Notes under the pieces: model-generated
What the model was told of the DNA's origin: nothing
Seen by the model: only the letters and a program-made list of their open reading frames with translations
Databases searched by the model: none
Program-made: the position numbers and the translations under genes
Shown: positions 50,171-60,600 of the stretch, piece after piece
Layout of the letters: every line of letters starts with the position of its first letter
Numbering within the stretch: position 1 is the stretch's first letter
DNA from: Actinernus sp. WN-2022
Lineage: Eukaryota > Cnidaria > Anthozoa > Actiniaria > Actinernidae
Length of the DNA stretch: 64,000 nucleotides
Assembly: GCA_030867875.1 (NCBI GenBank)
Contig: JAOWCC010000936.1
Coordinates: 77,905,032-77,969,031 of the forward strand
Reading direction: 5' to 3'

Positions 50171-50284
50171 TAATAATAACAATGGTGGTTTATTTACACA
50201 TCCTCGCATAAAAAGGAATTACAATGTGTATATATACTGTTATCGAGAATGGGAAAATTACATTGTTTAATACCATACAGGACA

Positions 50285-50435
50285 TAGAGGATATTACATG
50301 GCCGCGCGGAGATACGGATTTTATCTTCGAGTGTTGATGACATATCTTACGAGTGAGCGCAGCGAACGAGTAAGATATGTCATCAACACTCGAAGATAAA
50401 ATCCGTATCTCCGCGCGGCCATGTAATATCCTCTA
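50285..50435. repeat. Perfect 66-bp-arm palindrome with 19-base loop
   Basis: Arms 50285-50350 and 50370-50435 are exact reverse complements (TAGAGGATATTACATGGCCG at the ends). The loop GAGTGAGCGCAGCGAACGA separates them. Confidence 0.93.
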
Positions 50436-50530
50436 TTTAATATATAATTTTCGATGAAATACCAGTGTATATTTCTTTCTAAAAAGTGATATCTTCACAC
50501 GTAATTTGTAATTTCACGCCACCTATACGC

Positions 50531-50698
50531 TACCCTGGATACCAGAGGCTCGAAATCGTCGGGGCGAGCGAAGCGAGACCAGCTGAAATCAAGATTTCAG
50601 CACGAGTCGCAAAACAAAACTCCTTCGGGGAATCAAAACACTTTCGATCGCGGCACATTACAGTATATTCGTACCTGAGCCCCTCTGGAACCAGGGTA
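50531..50698. mobile_element. 168-bp Mutator-like MITE, TACCCTGG family, perfect 9-bp target duplication
   Basis: TACCCTGGATACCAGAGG start and CCTCTGGAACCAGGGTA end, flanked by CCTATACGC on both sides. Confidence 0.85.
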
Positions 50699-50875
50699 CC
50701 TATACGCGCGCTTAAAATAATGTTTTTCTGGATCGTAATTTGCTCCATAATATTAATGGTAATCAAATAGTGGCTCGTGAAATTAGGATTTTAAGTGACG
50801 GGATAAACTGAGTTTGAAACGATCGGTTCTACAGCGAAAATGAGAGTTTCGGCACTGATTGCGCAAGGAGCGACC

Positions 50876-50943
50876 TAGCCTGCGTGCAGACGTCAACCTG
50901 CAAAAATCTGGAAAGATTTTAGAGAACGTCTGCATGCAGGCTA
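50876..50943. mobile_element. 68-bp palindrome, TAGCCTG family
   Basis: TAGCCTGCGTGCAGACGT and inverse. Flanks GGAGCGACC / GGAGGGACT match 7 of 9. Confidence 0.7.
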
Positions 50944-51275
50944 GGAGGGACTGTGCGTGCCTGATTTCGTCGTTTGAGGCAAAAGATGGAAGAGGCGCGA
51001 ACTAGGACGGTTTATTGCGTTTAGGTCTTTGCATTAGGTGTTCCTCCTCGGCTCCTGTCATACTAGGGTAAATGATACGAAAGCCCCCCTTTTTTTTTAT
51101 TCGCTCGATACAATCTGAAAGATAATTAGGCAAATTGGTATGCCACACAGGGCAACCATAGTCCAGGATAGGCCTAACGACCTAATTAGAGCGGAATCAG
51201 TAGATATTAATGAGGTCTGAGGGACATACTCCGCCACGGCGTAGCCGCTTAGATGTCTTTTATCATGGAGTCCAC

Positions 51276-51355
51276 TACCCTGGATGCCAGAGGTTTTACT
51301 CGTCGATCCTAAACTTTGGCTTGGAGAGGGCAGTAGAACCTCTGGCACCCAGGGT
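51276..51355. mobile_element. 80-bp Mutator-like MITE, TACCCTGG family, perfect 9-bp target duplication
   Basis: TACCCTGGATGCCAGAGG start and inverse end, flanked by GGAGTCCAC on both sides. Confidence 0.85.
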
Positions 51356-51399
51356 AGGAGTCCACAGGCCACATGGCAGTTCTTTATGAGATACTACGC

Positions 51400-51475
51400 A
51401 GTGCTGTAGTTTGTCCCAGTCATACGAAATCTGCTCTATACGCCTTGCCGTGACATTGAAATTGTTTCCCATGAT
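51400..51475. mobile_element. GAGCAGATTTCG-family fragment
   Basis: GTAGTTTGTCCCAGTCATAC, then GAAATCTGCTCTA, followed by CCGTGACATTGAAATTGTTT of the core in a rearranged order. Confidence 0.6.
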
Positions 51476-51568
51476 GATCCAGCCTACTAACCTACTTCGC
51501 GTTCTAACCGTGGGATATCTGTGGTGACATCAACTAGTTCCCAGACCTCAAGACATCTCTCGGTCAAC

Positions 51569-51634
51569 ATGGCGGACGCAAGTGAGCTGGAAGACGAACC
51601 GGTGGTCGCTTTACGGCGTGCTTTCTTGGAGTTT
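51569..51634 (+). CDS. GLMN: Glomulin exon 1 (start codon)
   Basis: Residues 1-22, MADASELEDEPVVALRRA and FLEF. Good ATG context (AACATGG). Donor GTAAGC, phase 0. This acidic N-terminus is not conserved. Confidence 0.82.
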
Positions 51635-54600
51635 GTAAGCACTTTGACGGTTTTTTTTGGGGGGTTCGCGATGTGAATCAATACAAACTTATTCGGTGTT
51701 TGTTTTCTTTCGGCGTTAGAGGGAAGACACAGCCAGTAGCGACCTGGTTCTCGTGGCGTCGAGACGATGTGTGGATGACGGCAATATCAAGAAGATGGTC
51801 GATGCATTTTTGCATCCCGATAACAAGGTTGGACCTGATACTCTATTCTGTTTGCTCCGCTATTTCTCATTTTTTCACTTATTGATTATATGGTGACTTA
51901 TAGATATATTAGGGATCCCTCTACACTACCTTATCAATTGACGGGAGGGGGTCCCCACCATTCTCTGGGGCACTTTATGCAGTCTGGGATACCGTTAGAT
52001 CCGGGTGTTTATATGAGTGTTGATGGCCACTTGTTAGTGATGAGGGCCACTTGTAAGTGGCGATGGACCAATTATCTAAGATGAACTTTTTATGGCCCCT
52101 ATAATACACCATATGATTTCCTAATTTAGACTTGTGAATAAAATACAATACAATAACTTTAATTTAAACACGATAAAAGATTGGCTTAGTTGCAGAATAA
52201 CCCCTCTACTCAAAAGATTCCCTGCTAGCAGAGGTCTCTCTCTGTCCTGGTAAAATGGAAGCCGAGGGAGAAACCTCTGCCGACATCCAACGCTTTTTCT
52301 GTCGCGCATGCGTGAAGTTTCCTTGGCAACAAGTGACGCGATCTCACGTGTACTTATGAGCGCACGAAACAACTGTAACAAACAACTGATTCGTACAACT
52401 ATTTCCGGTAAAACGTGTTTTCGAAACTGGTTTGACTCATCCATGACTGTGGACGGCAAGCGTCGGATGTCGGCAGAGGTCTCTCCCTCTCCTTCCATTT
52501 TACCAAGACAGAGAGAGATCTCTGCTAGCAGGGAACTCAAAAGATCGCTTGAAAACTGTGCTAAATTCTCCACTTTAGTTCAGGTGTATTTAGACTCGTT
52601 CTATGAATGATTTTGGGTCGAAATGGTTAGGTTTTTTTATTATTTCAGGGTTAGGTTTTTAGAAGGTTTGTATGAAAAAGTTGAGAAATGAATTATTAAT
52701 GAATCAAAGGAGGGGGTATTCTGCAATTGCTCCCATTGTTATTAATCATCTATTTTTAAAATTTATAATTCAGTAATATATAAAATAATCGTTCTTGTGA
52801 GGGGCAGCTTGCAGTGATTCAGCACCAAAATCTAAATCATGCAGGGCCTGTGATTTATGTATCAGTCAATTCCAAACCCGTGCATCCCCCCTACCGAGCC
52901 ACCCCCGGGCATTTGATCAGAGGCTTGCTCCCAAGGGTGGGGAATTTGACGAGTATCTAAGCCCTCAGGGGCGGGCATTTGACAAACAGTGGGGGTGGGG
53001 GGTGGGGGGTGGGGCATTTGATCGGTGTTCAAAAAATATATTCTTTCTGTCTACAAATTTGCATCGCTCGCGTCAAAATGGCGAACGTACGTGTCTTCGA
53101 GGAATTCCAGGATAATGATTGTGCATTTGTAGAGGCTTGATAGAGTAAACCTGCCAAATGTGAAGGCCACTTTCATGAACTTTGACCGACTGCGTGATAT
53201 TAAGTGTGTGACAAGATTTGTGATAAGTTGAATTTGCTGCGACCCTCGACAGCGTGTGAGTTAAAAACTTAATTATTATATTGGTAAAAGACGGGCCGAT
53301 TGGTGCCTGTTGCATACTTTATATACCAAGAACATAAGCTAACATATTCAATTTCAAACCATTAAATAAATACGTTTATTATAAAGTATATAACTGAAAC
53401 CAAGAACGATCGAGCCGGTAGAAATGATTGTTCTCATCCCTGACCGGTTGAAGGTGGTTTTCACCGTCGGTGTTTCCTGTGAATTGCTTGAGTCACAGAT
53501 TCTGAATAAAACAATGATTTCATTTATTTGTCAATAGTCTTTGCCTTGTAAAATTTTCTGAGCCGGTCCCCGATGGTGGGGCATTTGAACAGCCTGGATT
53601 AAAAACTGGTGGGGCATTTGAACAGTTTTTCTGCCTTGGTAGTGGGGCATTTGATCAATTTTTTTTCCAAAATTTTCAAATGCCCGGGGGTGGCCCGGGG
53701 GGGGGGGGGGGGGGGGGGGCATGCACGGGTTTGGAATTGACTGATATATTACTAGCCATACTGGTAAAGTTCTTTACATTAGGGGTCTCCGGTAAGTCAG
53801 GAGTGAGCAGGTTCCACACAATTGAGGTCTCTATCAATTCCAAACCTGTCCATTACCCTGGCATACTTGGGCTCAGTCTGCCCCTGGGGTGCAGAATTTG
53901 CCAGCAAAGAACAGCTAGGGGGTGGGGAGATAAATGTAGCAAATTTTACATTGATAATTATAAAAGATTTACACTCATTACAAAGCTACACTCTGGGACA
54001 TTTGCAACATTCTGATTTTTTTTTAAATATCAAGTGCTCCACAACTAGATTCTTTCATGCCAACCTCAAATGTTTTATTGCTATAATTTTTCCAAGATTT
54101 GAAACATAAAATAAACAAACATAAAAACATTATAACAATGAGAAGTACTAGTATGTAAACAACAACTCACAACAGTGTATCTTCAACATGATACATAACA
54201 ATGGGAATTAAGTACCAGCACGTAAACAACGACTTCTCACAACAGTGTAATCTTCAGCGTGATACATAATAACAATGAGAAGCACCAGTACGTAAACAAT
54301 GACTTCTTACAACAGTATTTACAGTGTGATCGCTTGAGCATGACAACAATGTAAACATATGGGGTCAACTTGCAAAATAATATGCATGCATATAGAAATT
54401 AAAGCACAAAAAAATCACCAAATAAAATTATTTTCCGAGCTATCTACCTGGATTTTTTTCAGCTCGATCGTTACTGGAAACAACATTTATTTTATTTGGC
54501 CTTATGTTTTCTGAAAGCTACATGTCATTAAATGCCAAAAGTTACTCTCTTTTATCCATGTTTATTTTTCTGCAGGATGTTCTTGAGTACACTGGCTGGG

Positions 54601-57600
54601 AGCTGATAGGTATTCTGACACTTGGCTTGAGTAACTCAACAACACAATGCTCAAACCATATCAAGGATTGCAAAATGCTCTTGGAGGCCATTGCAGTTGT
54701 AAGTGTAGTCGTTATTGAATACACGTATCAAAACTTTAGTCACTCCTACATTGTATGTTTCAACATCCATGCTGATAGCTGTATCAATTTTTCAGTGTCT
54801 CTTAAAGGGATACCTCGGTAGTCGCCTTTTGTTGTTCGTTGATATTCTCGCCTTCCACATGCTTTTCTTCGTCCTCCCAGTCTTCTGAACTTCTCCCACA
54901 ATATCGTCTTCATGATATTTTTGTCCTAGTACGAAATTGCTCTGCCGTATCGATGAAAATCTACTCTAATTCCGAGCGTGTGAAAATTCTACAAAGAAAA
55001 TAAGTCGCTACAAGTTAGCCACAAGACTTTGGTGGGACGAAGTGACGTAAAAAACGTCACAGGAATTAATGTGAACAAAATGGCGGTGCCCAGGTCTTCG
55101 CGGGGCCAACTCCGAAAAAGTTTTAACAAATTTTAATACATTTTCTGAACAAAGTACATCTGAAAGATGCTTTTGAGCCCAAATGTGTTTTTCACTCGGG
55201 TATTCCTTTAATATTCATGATTTTTGGAATAGAATGCAGCACATTATTTTATCAGAAACCATTTATATTTTGTTTGTCACCTAGCTCATTTAATTTACCG
55301 TAACATGATATTGTATAATTAACAATTAATATTCACTGAAGTGTAGGTGAATAGTGGTGGATATTTACCAAGCTGCTTCGGCGAGATAAATATGCACCAC
55401 TCTGCACCAACACTGAAGTGAATAATTGTTTTAGTATACTACTCTTCCCAGTAAACTGCGACACCCCAAGTTTGTTTACGGCCCACATGATGTGAATATT
55501 CTGTACCACAGATTACTGTTTGGCATAGCGCCAGGTAGATTTCTTGTCGGAGGCAGTTGTAGTCTTTTGTAGACAAGTTTCGACTGCCTTGTCGATTTCA
55601 AAGTTTTAGAAATCGCTGGGAAAAATTTGCTTCTCGCTCTTCTTTGAGTTCTGGAGTTTATTATTAAACGTATTTGAAGAACCACATAACGTGGCGTAAC
55701 TTTTAAGGTAACTGGAGTAAATATTTTGCCAATTCATCTGAGATATTTTAAGATTTAAGATGGTAGTTCATATTTTAAGATCTCAATTGTCAGTCGTTCT
55801 GCAGTTTTGAAATGTCAAACTTGTCTACAATGTGTCATTCTACTGTCTATAACGAAGCCTTTCCTTGTCTACGATGTAGAACAACACGTCGCTTTTCTCA
55901 CGCCGCCACACAAAAATCTCTACCAGCGGTAAGCCAAACAGTGAGCACGTGGTACAGACCATTCACATCACGGGGGCTGTAAAAAAACTTGGGGTGTCGC
56001 AGTTTACTGGGAAGAGTAGTATACCACAGCACTGCAGCTGGTGAATAGCCAGCACCAAATAGTTATTTTTAGTTTCTGTCAAATGGACAAAAACTTGCGC
56101 AAGGTGATCGCTACTTTGCTAGGAGGTGAATATGAAATCATATTCACTTTTTGAGTAGCCAATCAGAACAATATGTGAAAAGTGATATTCACTGGTGTGG
56201 TATATTATACTAATAAATACTATTAGATGTTGTTATATATCTTTTACTTCCTTTATTGTGGCTTTTTCTTGCACAGACATGTAATCCCAAAGAGGTTTGT
56301 CTTGGTGTGTTGGAAAGGTTAGACTCTGGACCAGCACCAGCTGTGTTTAGTACTTTGTTACATCCATTACAAAAAGGTAATGATTTGTGTAAGAAGTATG
56401 GCACCGAATGGCATTCAAATAGAACAATATATATGTTAATTTTATATTAATGTGAAAATTCTTGATCTGCAGTACTCTCGTCTAAAACGAGTAAAAATCA
56501 AGCAAAAACAAGTAAATTTTTCCTCCACTCGTCCCCTGGACAAGTAGATTTATTTCTCTAAAATTTAATATGATTTTGATTTAGAACCAGAACATGACAC
56601 AAATGAAAGCAAACAAAAAAAATGCCAGGCTCACTAGATTTTGGCAACTAGAGGTCTGGGCTCGACTTATCACGAATTGAATCATGGAAAACAATATGGC
56701 GCCGTGTTCATAATTTTCTGCATGCGGCAGTAAAATTTGGCAAATCGTGACGTGTGTGTAATTCGTAAACAGAGTCACGGATTATCAGCTTCTTTTATTG
56801 TCTAAAGGAAAGGAACAATTTATAATAATAAGTTGGGACCAGTGACCTTCCATTTTGGACCAGTGCATTCTTAGCTCACTGATCCCATGGACCACCAGAG
56901 CAAAAAGTTAAGTTCATGCAAGCACTGCAGATCTGATTAGTTGAAACACGAAAATCGTTCTAAAGGTTAGGTAGATGATTAATTTCCTCCAATTCTTCAA
57001 AAATATTAAAACTATATGATTTGCACTGCGGTTCCAAATGTTGTTTATAATAAAAGAAAATTGTATGTTTGAAACCTTATCAATTGTGCCTGTTTTGTAC
57101 CTATTGTTTTTGGCTGTTCCTATTGGTTGGAAGAGAATTTGTTCATAAAAATGGAATGAAACTACCTTTTTACTACCTTTTTTTTACAACCAATTTTTTA
57201 CAGACTGTGCAGATTGTGCACTTTAGTCACTCTTATTAATTCAGAATATTCAGAATTATCACCCAGTGTTTTCATAGTCTAAAACACAGACAAATCCCAT
57301 GTGAGGGAGGCTTAATGCTGCAGAACAGTGGATAGGCCAAAACATGGGTGCTCTAAACTTCTGTGTTTTTTTTCTGAGCATCTTTGCTTTTTTTTCAATA
57401 GCCAGAGGACACCCTCTTATTATTCTTAATTAGGTCCTCCAGTTTTATTTAAACTCATACTAGAAGAATTATGATAAGAAAGCCACATAAATGCGTAACT
57501 GTCACTGTCACAGGTGGTGTAACCAGACTGCATTATTGCATCCATGCAGGGACACATCTTCATACTTATGTCTCAATGTTCTGCCCTCTCATTTTTGGGG

Positions 57601-60600
57601 GCTAATTAAGCTAGTACAGTGCACATGGTAAGGTGCATTTGAACACATTACATGTACTCGTAATTTGCATCATCAGGATTTAATCTAGAAATTGTTTTTT
57701 GAGGGCTAGTGGGGCCCTGTCTGGAATTTTACTGAGCCACTTGAAAACACTGGCATCTGTACATACATGTAGGCAACCCAATCAAGCTTATTCCCAGGGT
57801 CTTTTCGGTCCTAACCTGGTTCCCGGGATGTGGAAGATTGGTTGGCAATTTTTAAACAGGTTTGGCATTATACATGTAGATATTGATTAATGTAAATTTT
57901 AATTATTTGAATAAGATTAACATATTTTCAAGTATTTTATTTTAAAAATAAGAAGGAAGGCACTGTTGGTGAAATTGTAAGTGCATTGCTTTTGACAACA
58001 ACATTTTTGAAATCGAATCACATGAATAATGCAATGGCGTGCTTTAGATTAAATCCTGCATCATACTACAATGTGCATGTATATATTTACTGAGTGTATA
58101 ATTATAGCATATACAGTAGCCTAAGAAAACAGCCGTCCCTCATTGCGATTCATTTCAATCTGCTGAGAGAGACAATGTCTCTCTTGGGGGTTTGAAATGA
58201 ACCACAATGAGAGAGCTGTGTTGATGTGATAACTTTTAAAAAATCATGGTCTTTTTAGATTTATAGTTCAGGATTTTTTAGATATGGCTTTCTCTTAAAG
58301 TGTCTATGAAACGAAAATTGTTTTGATTTAATTTTATGAAACAAGGTTTAAGTTATCAGCTTCTGTTGTTAGAACTGAATATCCTACCCTCCAAAACTGC
58401 AAAAGCTCAGTCGAACATGGCAAAATTCATGCTACAAATTTTGCTCAGTCAGAAGCATGTAAATTAGGCCTGTGACATAAATACATTTGCACACGCTTTT
58501 GTTTTCAAACTCTAAACAAAAGCGACTGCAAAGGTATTTATGTCACAATTGTGTTCCAGGCCCCTTAGAATCTGTCGCACAAAAGTTGGTTATTTTGGGT
58601 CAGGAAAAGAAATCCATTTGAAATTTTCCTTTACATCAATTTTTGCATGTAGTTATGTAATAAATATGTATAGAAACTTTAAGTAGCAGTCATTTTTTTT
58701 TTTTCTTCTGTTGACCAGCAATCTCAAGGGTCAAATCAAGGAAGTCCAAAGTCATAAAGATGGCACTACCTCAGATAGTTAAACACCTCAAGACAATGCG
58801 GCAGATAATGCACGAAACAGATCAAACACCAGATGACACCGGTAGTAACTGTACATCAATGGCTGGTGTGTTAGCTGAAGTTGTTGCTTTTCTTGAAGCA
58901 CTTATTGAAGATGTCGCTCAACTGCAGGTATCTACTTGTTAAAGGGCCACTGTCAATCAAATCAAGTTTCTTTAAAACAAAACTACAAAATAACACCCTG
59001 AGATAGAAGAGAAATACATGTACTATGATGACATGTGACTGAATGTCCTGATATAATTTTGCTTTTCAAACAAATAGAGGATCATGGCAAATATTAAAGT
59101 AACAACAACAACAACTTTATTACCTTGTGGCGAGAAGATGATTTACATACAAGTTAATAAGGAGAAACAGTAATAGGTAAAAATTACTCGGAATAAATAT
59201 TAGAAGCTAAACGAGCTGAGTAACTAAAATTATAATATTTACACAATAAGAGGTTGGAAATAAAGCTAAGGACTGAGTGGATTACAAAAGCTTATTCTAG
59301 AAACTTGATTTTGGTTTACAGACATAAGTGAACCATTTGAAGTTGTTCTAAATTTCTCTTCAAAGGAGTATTTTTCATCTACTCAAATCTTTGCCACCCT
59401 TCATCAAAATTGTTTCAAATTTTCTCCAGTTCACCTGGGTCCAGTTGTTCAAAGCAAGGATACTACCCCAGGATTAAATCGCTAACCCGAGGGTAAACTG
59501 TACAGATTACCATTACAGATTTAGTGCTATATCCTAGGGTTAAAGAAGTTACCCTGGCTTCGAACAACTGGGCCCTGGAAAGCATTCTCTGCTAATCTGA
59601 GTGGTTATTTAATATTGTCTTTTGTGATCATGAGAAAGTTTATTATTTTGGGGTTCACATAGCCCCTTTAAAATAAAGTATGTTGCCTGTCAATGATGTT
59701 GGTTGACAAAGAATATTATTACCAGACAGGTAATCCCAAGTATTTTGAGTTTTGTTGTTTTGCTGTTCATGTTCGTTTTCTTGCAGTCTGGTGAAGCAGA
59801 AAATAATGAAGAAAAGGTTCAACAACAAGCACTGATAAAATGGTATTTATGTTTTTCCCCTTGCGCTATACCATACATTAATAATTTTAGTGCTGCATTG
59901 ACTGAGCTAGTTTACTGGGCATCAAAAAGCAGAACACACACAAGGGCTTTGGAGTAAAATGGCTAAGGGTCAAAAACCCTAAGCCACTTTTATTGAATAA
60001 CTAAATTGTCAGATATAAAATCTTAACAATCTGGTAAATTGTTTTAGCCCAGTAAAGGTGAGGGCAACAAAAACGTGAACCCAGACACACTGTGGACAGG
60101 AAAAAAGGGGAGGGTGGGTGGGGAATAAAATAACACGTCTTCACTTGATGAAAATCAGAAGTGAATGGCTTGGTAACCACCGTTGAAGTCACATGGCCCC
60201 AATACTCTGTGAGGGGGTGCATTGAATTGAGACTCCCCTATCCCATCGCATGTGTCACTGGGTTGTCATGCAACAGTTATTTACATACTCTCATTACATT
60301 ATAAAACTAGCCAGTGGAAAAACATAAAAATTATATTCGCAAGCAAATATTCCATTTATGTTTTTCCCCTTGCGCTATACCATACGTTAATAATTTTAGT
60401 GCTCCATTGACCGAGATAGTTTACTGGGCATCAAAGAGCAGAACACACACACAAGGGCTTTGGAGTAAAATGGCTAAGGGAAAAACCCTAAGCCGCTTTT
60501 ATTGAATAACTAAATTGTCAGATATAAAATCTTCACAATCTGGTAAATTGTTTTAGCCCAGTAAAGGTGACGGCAACAAAAACGCCAAAAGCAGAAGTAT

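Larger units (their letters stand above)
49811..51568. other. Intergenic region, Drosha to glomulin
   Basis: 1.76 kb crowded with inverted-repeat elements (listed separately). The glomulin promoter must lie here or close by; I see no TATA box or other decisive core element. Confidence 0.6.
56377..58718. other. Glomulin intron 4
   Basis: Mostly unique AT-rich sequence, apart from the two inverted repeats listed. Short frames here have no recognisable motif. Confidence 0.55.
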
